From Echinicola jeungdonensis (lineage in GTDB: Bacteria > Bacteroidota > Bacteroidia > Cytophagales > Cyclobacteriaceae): 64,000 nucleotides of DNA. The stretch spans positions 890,001 through 954,000 of the forward strand of contig NZ_JAUFQT010000001.1 in assembly GCF_030409905.1 (NCBI RefSeq), given 5' to 3'. A model generated the notes under the pieces. It saw only the letters and a list, made by a program, of their open reading frames with translations, was not told the DNA's origin and searched no databases. Shown piece by piece: positions 17,037-25,895 of the stretch; position 1 is the first letter of the stretch; each line of letters starts with the position of its first letter. The position numbers and the translations under genes are program-made.

Positions 17037-20000
17037 ATGAATAAGGGTAAAACAAACTTTAATCCTTTACCCCATACCAAACTCCCAAAGGGGATTATAT
17101 TTGACCGTCTAGTTCAATTGGCGCAAAATATTATTGGCAGCCAGGCGGTAGGAATTGGTTGGATTGAAAACGGAGATTACAGGTTGTTATCCCAAAAGGG
17201 TTTATCAAAGTCCTCTTATATAAAAAGTGGGGCTTTTTGTAAGGCTACGCAAGAAAGGGGAGATTTTTTTGAGGTCGAGAATGCCAAAGTGGATTCCAGG
17301 TTTTCATCCATTAATATTGTGAAAAAACAGGGTATTAACCATTATGCGGGTTACCCGATTTACAAGAAATCCGACAAATTCTTCGGCACCTTCTTTATAA
17401 TGGATTCCCGATCCAAAAAACTAAATCCCAGCCAAAGGGAGTCCCTGAAATTATTGGCCAAAGAAGCAGAAGAGCTGATTAAAGAAAAAATCCATTCCAA
17501 TGCTTTAAGGCGCACCGAGAGGCAATACAAAAACTTTTTCGAAAAATCCCAGGGCTTGATGTGCACCCATGACTTGGAAGGAAGATTGACCAAGCTTAAT
17601 GAGTCCAGTGCGTCCAGTTTGGGATATAACCCTTCGGAATTGGAGGGAAAAACCTTATTTGACATTATCCCAGAGGATCATCATGAAGGAGTAAGAAATT
17701 ATTTACAGGAAATTGCTTCTACAGGGATATCTAAAGGTTTGATGAAAACCAAACATAAAAATGGAAGCCATTGCATTTGGCTTTATAATAATGTCCTGGA
17801 AAAACACCCCAACGGTGAAACTTATGTTTTAGGAAATGCCCTGGATATTACCAGAAGACATCAATTAGAACAAGAACACAAGAAACTCCAGGAAATGCTG
17901 GAGGAAACCAATTCGGTTGCCAACATCGGAGGGTGGGAATACGACCTAATCAAAGATCAGGTCACCTGGTCCCCCATTACCAAGAAAATCCATGAGGTTC
18001 CCCAAGATTTTCAACCGGACATTATTTCAGGTATTAATTTCATCAAGGAAGGTAAAAGCCGTGATTCAATCCAGGAAGCTATTAAAAAATCCATAGAAAA
18101 AGGCATTCCTTGGGATTTAGAACTGATCCTTATTACTGCCAATAATAAAGAGAAATGGGCACGAGCTGTTGGGAAACCGGAATACCATAAAGGAAAATGT
18201 GTAAGGCTTTTTGGCACCTTTCAGGATATTGATGAACGGAAACAGGCGGAATTGGAAATCAAAAACTCCAGAAGGTTGCTCAAAAATGTTCTGGATGCTG
18301 CCACCACCGTAAGTATTGTGGCCACTGACCCTAAAGGAAAAATCACTGTTTTTAATAAGGGAGCTGAGAACCTTTTAGGTTATAAGGCTGAGGAAATGGC
18401 AGGAAATTGCACTCCTGAAATCCTTCATGATCCCCAAGAAATACAAGAAAGAAGCAAGGAACTTTCCCAAAAATATCAAACCTCAATTAAAGGTTTCAGA
18501 GTGCTTGTCCATGAATCTGAAAAAAATGAATCCGACCAAAGGGAATGGACATTTATAAGGAAAGATGGATCTAAATTTCAAGTTTCTCTGGTTATAACCA
18601 CTATGTGGGATCCAGCCGGTAAGATTCTTGGTTACCTAGGATTAGGGGTGGATATTTCAGAGCAGAAAAAAGCCCAACAGGAACTGTTCATAGAAAGAGC
18701 AAGGCTTGAGGCATTTGTAACCTATGCTCCAGCTGCGGTAGCAATGTTTGACAAAGAAATCAAATACATTGCCTATAGCAACAGGTGGTTGGAGGAATAC
18801 AAACTGATGGGCCAGGACCTGAAAGGTAAATCCCATTATGAGATTTTCCCCAATGTCTCGGATGAATGGAAAGAAATACATCAAAGATGCCTAAATGGTG
18901 AAGTTATTAGCAAGGAGGAGGACATTTGGCGACCTGAAGGATGGAGCCATGATCAATACCTGCGCTGGGAAGTCCGGCCTTGGAAAAGGCATGATGGATC
19001 AATAGGGGGAATTCTGATGCTGACCCAGGATGTCACCGAGGCGGGTTTACGGAAAGTTGAATTGAGAAAGGCTAAAATCCAGGCTGAATTGGCCAGCCGG
19101 GCAAAATCCGAATTTTTGGCCAACATGAGCCATGAGTTAAGAACACCCTTAAATGGTATCATTGGTTTTACTGATTTGGTACTAAAAACCCAGATGACAC
19201 AAACCCAAAATCAATACCTTTCCATCATTAATCAATCTGCAAATGTCTTACTTCAAATTATCAATGATATCCTTGATTTTTCCAAAATAGAAGCGGGAAA
19301 ACTGGAATTGGATATCGAGCAATGTGACATTTTTGAATTAAATAATGAATCCACTGATATCCTTTCTTATCAAATTCATAAGAAAGGATTAGAGTTATTA
19401 CTTCATTTGTCCCCTGAGCTACCCAGGTATATTTGGGTGGATAAAGTAAGAATCAAACAAGTATTGGTCAATTTGCTCAGCAATGCAGCTAAGTTTACTG
19501 AAAAGGGGGAGATCAAATTGGAGGTTACTCCTTTAACAAGCTTAAATGAAAAAAATGAAATCAATTTAAGATTTTCTGTTCAGGACACAGGAATTGGGAT
19601 AAAACAAGCCAAGCAGCAAAAAATATTCGAGGCTTTTGCCCAGGAAGATATAAGTACCACCAAAAAGTATGGTGGAACAGGCCTAGGACTGGCCATTTCG
19701 AATAGCCTGCTCAAAATGATGGGAAGTCATTTGCAGTTGGAGAGTAAGGTGGGAAGGGGAAGCAATTTTTATTTTGACATAAAAGTTAAAGCTGAAATGG
19801 AAAGAGCAGGTGACATTGCTCCCATCCAGATCAACAACGCCCTTATTGTGGATGACAATGAAAATAACAGGCTGATTCTAAAAGAAATGTTGACCCCTAA
19901 GGGTATTGATTTTGAGGAAGCAACAAATGGCATGGAAGCCCTGCAAAAAATCCAACATCATCCTGAATTTGACCTTATCCTAATTGATTACAATATGCCC

Positions 20001-21023
20001 TTCATGGATGGTTTGGAAACCATTCGGAAAATCAGGGAAAATTTTGACCAAAATAAAAAAAATCCAAGCATCATTTTATTGCTTCATAGCTCCATTGATG
20101 AAACTGATATTTACGAAAACTGTAAAGAGCTGGATATTGTCCCAATGACCAAACCCATCAAATTGGCCGCCATTAATAAATTTTTTCAAGGGAAGGATGA
20201 AAAGGAATTGGAAGAAAAAACATTGCCGGACTCTACCTCCGGGAATATTGCACCTGGGTTGAAAATCATGATTGTAGAAGACAATATGATCAATATGTTG
20301 CTAGCCAAAACGGTAATCAGTAAAATCAGTCCCAAAGCCAAAATAGTGGAGGCCAACAATGGAAGCGAAGCACTTAAAATTTACCAGGACCTCAAACCGG
20401 ACCTTATTTTTATGGACATCCAATTGCCAGGAATGAATGGCTATGAGGTTACCAAAAAAATCAGGGAAGACCAAAATCAAGAAAAACCCCTGATCATTGC
20501 CCTAACTGCTGGAAATGTTAAAGGTGAAAAGGAAAAATGTCTGGAATCAGGCATGGACGACTTTATAGCCAAGCCATTTGTGGAAAAGGATTTGCTCAAG
20601 CTAATGGAGAAATGGTCGATTGATAGCAATAATTCAAACCCCAACCAATCCCCTGAAGAAAAAAAAGATCAACTCTCATTTGATTTAAAATGGTTCCAGG
20701 AATTTCTAGGTGAAGAACTTTCTGATGAAATTATTGTCCAATCATTATTAAATACCTCCCTCAATGAATTGGTCAAAACAAAAAAACTTCTGGTCAAATC
20801 ACAGAATGAGGGAGACCTTAAACAAATAAAAGCCATGGGACATAAGTTATATGGTTCCTCCCGTTCCTTAGGATTAAAAAAGCTTTCTGAATTGTCCGCG
20901 GAATTGGAAACTTTCCCAACTGAAGACTCTGAAGAACCTGAATTAAACGATTTAATTCAAAAAATCCTTAAAATGCTTGATCGGAACATCCGGGAAATTG
21001 AAGTCCATACACTTCAGGGATAG
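17037..21023 (+). CDS. Hybrid sensor histidine kinase (GAF-PASx4-HisKA-HATPase-RECx2-HPt)
   Basis: 1328 residues, no membrane segment, so a cytoplasmic sensor. The order is a GAF-like domain (about 20-155), four PAS/PAC units (about 165-285, 290-405, 410-545, 550-680), and HisKA with phospho-acceptor His699 in NMSHELRTPLNG. Next are the HATPase domain with N-box LLSNAAKF and G-boxes DTGIGI and GGTGLGLAI, receiver 1 with Asp984 in LIDYNMPFMDG, and receiver 2 with Asp1127 in FMDIQLPGMNG and Lys in AKPF. A C-terminal HPt domain has His1269 in MGHKLYGSSRSLG. The complete His-Asp-His relay lies in one chain, but no DNA-binding domain or partner regulator is adjacent, so it is an orphan. Lysine- and asparagine-rich codon use is similar to neighbouring genes. 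Confidence 0.93.
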   Translation: MNKGKTNFNPLPHTKLPKGIIFDRLVQLAQNIIGSQAVGIGWIENGDYRLLSQKGLSKSSYIKSGAFCKATQERGDFFEVENAKVDSRFSSINIVKKQGINHYAGYPIYKKSDKFFGTFFIMDSRSKKLNPSQRESLKLLAKEAEELIKEKIHSNALRRTERQYKNFFEKSQGLMCTHDLEGRLTKLNESSASSLGYNPSELEGKTLFDIIPEDHHEGVRNYLQEIASTGISKGLMKTKHKNGSHCIWLYNNVLEKHPNGETYVLGNALDITRRHQLEQEHKKLQEMLEETNSVANIGGWEYDLIKDQVTWSPITKKIHEVPQDFQPDIISGINFIKEGKSRDSIQEAIKKSIEKGIPWDLELILITANNKEKWARAVGKPEYHKGKCVRLFGTFQDIDERKQAELEIKNSRRLLKNVLDAATTVSIVATDPKGKITVFNKGAENLLGYKAEEMAGNCTPEILHDPQEIQERSKELSQKYQTSIKGFRVLVHESEKNESDQREWTFIRKDGSKFQVSLVITTMWDPAGKILGYLGLGVDISEQKKAQQELFIERARLEAFVTYAPAAVAMFDKEIKYIAYSNRWLEEYKLMGQDLKGKSHYEIFPNVSDEWKEIHQRCLNGEVISKEEDIWRPEGWSHDQYLRWEVRPWKRHDGSIGGILMLTQDVTEAGLRKVELRKAKIQAELASRAKSEFLANMSHELRTPLNGIIGFTDLVLKTQMTQTQNQYLSIINQSANVLLQIINDILDFSKIEAGKLELDIEQCDIFELNNESTDILSYQIHKKGLELLLHLSPELPRYIWVDKVRIKQVLVNLLSNAAKFTEKGEIKLEVTPLTSLNEKNEINLRFSVQDTGIGIKQAKQQKIFEAFAQEDISTTKKYGGTGLGLAISNSLLKMMGSHLQLESKVGRGSNFYFDIKVKAEMERAGDIAPIQINNALIVDDNENNRLILKEMLTPKGIDFEEATNGMEALQKIQHHPEFDLILIDYNMPFMDGLETIRKIRENFDQNKKNPSIILLLHSSIDETDIYENCKELDIVPMTKPIKLAAINKFFQGKDEKELEEKTLPDSTSGNIAPGLKIMIVEDNMINMLLAKTVISKISPKAKIVEANNGSEALKIYQDLKPDLIFMDIQLPGMNGYEVTKKIREDQNQEKPLIIALTAGNVKGEKEKCLESGMDDFIAKPFVEKDLLKLMEKWSIDSNNSNPNQSPEEKKDQLSFDLKWFQEFLGEELSDEIIVQSLLNTSLNELVKTKKLLVKSQNEGDLKQIKAMGHKLYGSSRSLGLKKLSELSAELETFPTEDSEEPELNDLIQKILKMLDRNIREIEVHTLQG

Positions 21024-21442
21024 TGGAAAAAGAATGAGTTTGCTTTTTGGATTTTAAGATTAAAATAAAATATAGTAATGTTAAAAATGGTTCCATCGTC
21101 CAGAAATAAGCTAAGAAGTAGGAGAATATCTGAAAAGAATACGGTATTTGGAGTATGTGGGATATGGAAACTCCAACTTAAGCATAATCATTAAACTATG
21201 ATTATTTTCAAGAATTGTCGAATGGATCAACCTTCAAACTGGATCAAGAAATAGGAAGGGAAGATAATATGGCCCCTCAAGATTCTAATATCTTGATAAT
21301 TGGTTTTTACTTGGGAACCTAATGGAACTCATTTCGACCACCTATTTCCAAGGTTCCTATTTTTCAAGCTAATGCATTGAATTGCGTTAGCCATTTTTCC
21401 ATTTATTTTTTACATTGAGCCGCAACAGTATCAACTAATTCA
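21024..21442. other. Spacer after the hybrid kinase
   Basis: No gene or clear terminator was found in this 420-bp interval. It must contain the promoter of the phosphoesterase gene at 21443. Confidence 0.4.
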
Positions 21443-22099
21443 ATGGATCTTTTTATCATAGGTGACATTCACGGTTGCTGGAACACTTTTCAAAAGCTAC
21501 TGGAAAACTGGACCCCCAATAAGGAATTCCTTATTCAGGTGGGGGATTTGGTGGACAGGGGGGCTTACAATCCCCAAATGCTCCAAACAGCAAAAACTTT
21601 GCAAAGGAAATACCCAGACAAAACCTGTTTTTTGAGGGGCAATCATGAGCAAATGATGATAGATTATCTTCTGGGAAAGGACCCGGTAAAAAATTGGATT
21701 CGCAATGGAGGTTCAGGCACCTTGGAACAAATCCGGCAATTGGGGTTGACTCCAGAATCCTTCTTGCCATTTCTGAAACACCTTCCCTTCCACTGGCACA
21801 ATGAGCACGTTTTTGTTAGCCATGCAGGCATTTCCCATACTGAAGATCCTTATGCCCCACTAAACCCAGAGGGAATACTTTGGAACAGATCACCGCTAAA
21901 AAAATTATCCCAAATGCAGGTCATAGGACACACGCCCCTTCCAAAAGGAAAAGCAGCATATGATCCACATTCCAATTCCTGGAATATTGATACAGGAGCT
22001 TACCGTGGTGTTTGTCTTACTGGCATAAAATTGGATGAAAAAGGCCATTTCCTTAAGGAAATCAATATTCCTACAGCGGAACAGGACTTGCCGCAGTGA
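21443..22099 (+). CDS. Metallophosphoesterase (ApaH/PrpA-like Ser/Thr phosphatase family)
   Basis: 218 residues. The complete calcineurin-type metal motif set is present: GDIHGCW near the N-terminus, GDLVDRG, LRGNHEQM, VSHAG and VIGHTPLP. This spacing matches bacterial PPP-family enzymes such as PrpA or symmetrical ApaH-like proteins, which dephosphorylate phosphoproteins or cleave dinucleoside polyphosphates. It is cytoplasmic. The 3' end overlaps the 3' end of the convergent Ppx/GppA gene by 29 nt. Substrate cannot be determined from the sequence. Confidence 0.85.
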   Translation: MDLFIIGDIHGCWNTFQKLLENWTPNKEFLIQVGDLVDRGAYNPQMLQTAKTLQRKYPDKTCFLRGNHEQMMIDYLLGKDPVKNWIRNGGSGTLEQIRQLGLTPESFLPFLKHLPFHWHNEHVFVSHAGISHTEDPYAPLNPEGILWNRSPLKKLSQMQVIGHTPLPKGKAAYDPHSNSWNIDTGAYRGVCLTGIKLDEKGHFLKEINIPTAEQDLPQ

Positions 22100-23618
22100 C
22101 AACAATTTCTTTTTTCAGGGCTTTTTTGAGGACTTTTCTCTGTCTCATGGCATCCCAGATTTCCAGATCAGGGTTTTCTTCCCCATAGACGGTGATGATG
22201 ATCTTATCTTCCTCCACCTCACAGGCCACCTCTTCAATCCACTGATTTTTGGTTTTATCCAACCCTACAGCAATTCTTAGTATTCCTGCCAAAACACGGA
22301 TGATTTTCTTTTGGCTTTTATCAAGTTGTTTGAACTCCTTGTGTTTTTTCTTTGGTTTGGCTTTTCTATGGTATCTGGCCAAATGGCCCAACAGCAGAAT
22401 CTCTTCATTGTTGAACCCCCTTAAGCGGGAATGGGATATAATATATCGGGAGTGCTTGTGATATTTGGGAAAACCAATAAAATGACCAATTTCAAAGATC
22501 AGACAGGCAAATTCCAGTAATTCCCGTGGCTTTTCTTTCAACTGATGTATGCCCTTTAGTTGATCAAAAAGCTGCAAGGCTAACATGGACACATGCTTTT
22601 TTTGCTCCAAATCGGTATTGTACCTTAATGCCAAATGCTGTACACTCCGGTGCCTCAAGTCGCGTTCCGGAAAAATGGTTTCTTGCTTTTTACCAATCCG
22701 GTCCAAATAATCCAAAATCAATCCCTCCCGCAATGAAGCATCACAGAGGGTGATCTTTTCCGCTTTGGCCATTTGGAGCAGTCTAATCAATAACAGACTG
22801 CCCAGATGAATAGCATCCACTCTATTTCCACTGATTCCGGGAATTTCCCCTCTTTTGTCCGAGGGCAATTTCATCAATTTCTTGGATAACTTTTCGAGGT
22901 CATTGGTAGCAATTTCTTCTGCATTCACCGTACTGATCGGACTGCCCTTTTCTGAAATATGAACGGCTTCTCCTAATGTCCGGATGGTCCCAGAGGTTCC
23001 AATTACTTTGCTAAATCCCTTGCTGACTGCCTGGCTCATAATATCCTTTGCTGCCAAATTAATATGTCCTTCCATTTCGGCCACCTCTTTTTTATTGAGG
23101 GTAGATTTTCCATTGGCAAGATCAAACAGCCTCAGCACCCCTAATTTTATGCTGCGTTTAAAAAATATCTCATCTTGATTACCTACGGTGGCTTCAGTGC
23201 TCCCGCCTCCAATATCCAGCACCAACACTTTTTCATCCCCAAAGGCTATGGCCCTTCTTACGGCCAGGAAAATCAGCCTGGCCTCTTCCTTACCAGAAAT
23301 CACATGAGGAGTAAGACCGGTTTCATAAGCAAGACGATCCAAAAACTCACCCCCATTTTTAGCTTCGCGGGTAGCACTGGTGGCAGCAGTAATGATTTCA
23401 TCCACTCCGTATTGATCGGCCAGTTGGACATACCTTTTGATTACTTGTATGCCCCGGTCAAAAGCTTCCGGCGAAAGCTGGTTGGTAGCAAATACCCCAA
23501 CGCCCAGTTTGACCATTTCTTTTTCGTCGATCAATACCTTAATATTTTGCCGGGAAGTTACTTCGGCTATTACCAAATGGATGGAATTGGTCCCTATATC
23601 AATCGCTGCTAAATTCAT
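22071..23618 (-). CDS. ppx: Exopolyphosphatase / pppGpp phosphohydrolase (Ppx/GppA)
   Basis: 515 residues. The N-terminal actin-like ASKHA domain shows AAIDIGTNSIHLVIAEV, AATSATREAKNG and the phosphate-binding loop VLVLDIGGGSTEA. A C-terminal helical HD-like extension begins near residue 310 (DLRHRSVQHLALRY...LLGHLARYHRK), as in full-length Ppx enzymes. It removes terminal phosphates from polyphosphate and/or pppGpp in the cytoplasm. Ppx-only versus GppA activity cannot be separated by eye. It lies some 16 kb from the pst operon, so any functional link with phosphate uptake is by pathway only. Start ATG at 23618 matches the family. Confidence 0.9.
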   Translation of the reverse strand: MNLAAIDIGTNSIHLVIAEVTSRQNIKVLIDEKEMVKLGVGVFATNQLSPEAFDRGIQVIKRYVQLADQYGVDEIITAATSATREAKNGGEFLDRLAYETGLTPHVISGKEEARLIFLAVRRAIAFGDEKVLVLDIGGGSTEATVGNQDEIFFKRSIKLGVLRLFDLANGKSTLNKKEVAEMEGHINLAAKDIMSQAVSKGFSKVIGTSGTIRTLGEAVHISEKGSPISTVNAEEIATNDLEKLSKKLMKLPSDKRGEIPGISGNRVDAIHLGSLLLIRLLQMAKAEKITLCDASLREGLILDYLDRIGKKQETIFPERDLRHRSVQHLALRYNTDLEQKKHVSMLALQLFDQLKGIHQLKEKPRELLEFACLIFEIGHFIGFPKYHKHSRYIISHSRLRGFNNEEILLLGHLARYHRKAKPKKKHKEFKQLDKSQKKIIRVLAGILRIAVGLDKTKNQWIEEVACEVEEDKIIITVYGEENPDLEIWDAMRQRKVLKKALKKEIVVTAASPVPL

Positions 23619-23814
23619 AATTTTAGGTTATTTTGATTTAATTATTTAGGTATCCCCCAAACTCAGCTTCTTCCTCCCATTTTATTATATTATAATTCTA
23701 TCTTTAATTATCAGCTTACCTGCCAGGAAAATTATTTTGAAGAATAATTTTTAAATATGTTCCTCCAGTTAAATTAATTAGTGCACTTAAATGGGATTTT
23801 TTTAGCCTTTTGGG

Positions 23815-25266
23815 TCATTCTTTTTTCCCGGCCTTCCACTGGGTATGGAAAAACTTTTCCCTGGACTTTCCAATTCGTTGATATCCATGCCCTCCAAAAT
23901 AATCCCTTTGAGCTTGAATTAAGTTTGCTGGGGAATCGGCTGTGGTCATTGACAAAATATAATTCAAGGCAGAGGACATTACCGGCAGGGCCATACCTGC
24001 CATTAGACCTTCACCCACTACTATGGCCAAAACCTTCCGGCTATTTTTTATTAAAGGCTCCATTTTTGGACTGGTCAAAATGTCGGAATTTGAGGCAAAG
24101 ACATTCACCAACTCTTCCATCAAGGGAGATTGGATGATGCTACCACTGCTCCAAGTACGGGCTATTTCGGACAAATCCAGTGACCACTGCTTTTGTTCTC
24201 CAGCCTCTCTGATCAGTTCAAATCCAACATCATGATTAATCATCCGGACCAGGTCGTAGGCAATTTTCAAATTTTCTAAAATAGGCTTAGGGTCTTCAGG
24301 GACCTTAAATGGGCTTTTTTTAAATACTTTTTCCAAATGAATCCTTTTGTCCTTCTGGGAGGAAATCAAACGGGCCATTACGGCCTCGGCCAAAGGGCTA
24401 TAGGGAACATGAAAATCCATAGCCTCATTTACAGCCCATCCTCCAATGCCTTTTTGGGCGGCCAGATCCAAGATATGATCCAAAAGGAAATCTCCATCCT
24501 CCTTAAAAGTCAGGATATTTTGGCTGATTTTAAGCAAAAAACTACCAGAACCCGATTTTTCCCACTTTTTCCATTCCTGCGAAATGGCCTCCGGAGATAA
24601 TTGCAGATAATACCGCATCAAATTATAAGTTTCAGCCAAAAGCTGCATTTCCGCATATTCGATACTGTTATGCACCATTTTCACAAAATGCCCCGAACCT
24701 TCTTGCCCCACATAATGCATACAAGGGCGGCCCTGTTTGTCTTTAGCGGCTATTTTTTCCAAAAAAGGTTGAACAAGGTCAAATCCCTCTTTTGCCCCTC
24801 CTGGCATTAAACTTGGACCTTTTCTAGCTCCTTCTTCACCTCCACTAACTCCCATGGAAACATATAAAATTCCCTCATTTTCCAAGTACTTTTGCCTTTT
24901 GGTGCTATCCTTATAGTGGGAGTTTCCACCATCTATGATTACATCCCCTTTATCCAGAAAAGTCTCTAACCGGGCAATCTGCTGGTCAATGATTTGGCCA
25001 GCTGGAATCATCATCAAAATTTTCCTTGGTTGTTCCAATGACTCAACGAAGTCCGCCAATTGATCAAAGGCTTTTACTGATTTCAGTTCCGGATTTTCCT
25101 CCACTGCCTTTTGGGCTACTTTCTCCTCTTCACCTTCCACATGCCTGTTATAAATGGACAATTTCACCCCATGACCGGCTAAATTAATGGCCAGGCTCTT
25201 GCCCATAACCCCCATTCCAATAATACCAAAAGATGACAAGGTAGATTGTTTTTTATGTTGTTCCAT
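23815..25266 (-). CDS. gnd: 6-phosphogluconate dehydrogenase, decarboxylating
   Basis: 483 residues, close to the usual 470-480 of long-form enzymes. The Rossmann motif GIIGMGVMGKSLAINLA is followed by an NADP-type basic residue (YNRH). The substrate-binding block VIDGGNSHYKDS has VIDGG where many enzymes have IIDGG. The signature SMGVSGGEEGARKGPSLMPGG is intact, as is the C-terminal substrate loop IQAQRDYFGGHGYQRIG. It oxidises 6-phosphogluconate to ribulose 5-phosphate and CO2 in the pentose phosphate pathway. It appears monocistronic: about 200 bp separate it from ppx and 630 bp from the next upstream gene. Confidence 0.95.
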   Translation of the reverse strand: MEQHKKQSTLSSFGIIGMGVMGKSLAINLAGHGVKLSIYNRHVEGEEEKVAQKAVEENPELKSVKAFDQLADFVESLEQPRKILMMIPAGQIIDQQIARLETFLDKGDVIIDGGNSHYKDSTKRQKYLENEGILYVSMGVSGGEEGARKGPSLMPGGAKEGFDLVQPFLEKIAAKDKQGRPCMHYVGQEGSGHFVKMVHNSIEYAEMQLLAETYNLMRYYLQLSPEAISQEWKKWEKSGSGSFLLKISQNILTFKEDGDFLLDHILDLAAQKGIGGWAVNEAMDFHVPYSPLAEAVMARLISSQKDKRIHLEKVFKKSPFKVPEDPKPILENLKIAYDLVRMINHDVGFELIREAGEQKQWSLDLSEIARTWSSGSIIQSPLMEELVNVFASNSDILTSPKMEPLIKNSRKVLAIVVGEGLMAGMALPVMSSALNYILSMTTADSPANLIQAQRDYFGGHGYQRIGKSREKFFHTQWKAGKKE

Positions 25267-25477
25267 TTTGCAATTGATGATTTGATTTGAAAAAGAAATA
25301 TTAAACCGTTTATTCCCGATATTCTTACATGGATTTCTCCATAAAAATCCTTCTATTAATTTATGGAATTAATTGAAAAATAAAGGATTAATTGCCGAGT
25401 TTATATTTTTGAATATTGGGTTAATGAGTTATCGGAATTCCCTCTCCCATGGGAATTTTGGAAGCCTGCGTAAAATA

Positions 25478-25516
25478 CGATATTAGGGTGAAGTAGGCCA
25501 ATTCACTCTAATATCG
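25478..25516 (-). terminator. Strong hairpin, possible terminator
   Basis: CGATATTAGGGTGAA (25478-25492) and TTCACTCTAATATCG (25502-25516) form a 15-bp stem with one G-T mismatch and a 9-nt loop. On the minus strand it is followed by TATTTTA. It lies 380 bp beyond the DUF2264 stop and 210 bp upstream of gnd, so it may end read-through from the utilisation locus. Alternatively it is part of a mobile repeat. Confidence 0.4.
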
Positions 25517-25796
25517 ATGACAATTGGGATTTAAACTTTTCTCTCCTGCCTGAAAATTGAATTCAAAATTCAACAAGATATATGGGGTAACCCCAGACAT
25601 ATTGCAAGTTCAATTCTGGTTTTAATTAGGATCCCATTACTAAAAAAACTAATCATTAGTTGTCCACAAACTCCAGGGAATAACACAAATATTCAATGAG
25701 TCGTTTGATATTCAAGTTAATGTTCAACCACCATTTAGACATAAAAAACAAAGGCGTTAATTCTTTTAAAGGCAAAAATATCCAAAAAAAAAAAAA

Positions 25797-25874
25797 GCGA
25801 ACTCCGCGTGTTCCTTTCGCCCTTTTAGGTTTATTTTTACCGCAAAGAACGCGTTGGATTTTCGCCAAGTTCGC
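25797..25874. repeat. Intergenic inverted repeat of the GCGAACTTnGCG type
   Basis: GCGAACTCCGCG (25797-25808) is matched by the inverted CGCCAAGTTCGC (25863-25874). The interior carries a further degenerate pair: CCTTTCGCCCTTTTAGG and ACCGCAAAGAACGCG. The element is flanked by a 13-A run. It resembles the short non-coding elements with GCGxACTTTGCG motifs that recur between genes in many bacterial genomes (from memory). It contains no coding sequence. Confidence 0.5.
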
Positions 25875-25895
25875 TAGTTATTTATTTTTCCTTAT

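Noticed and set aside
25656..25868. Minus-strand frame of 70 codons over the A-tract and repeat
   Set aside because: It is created by the intergenic repeat and homopolymer.
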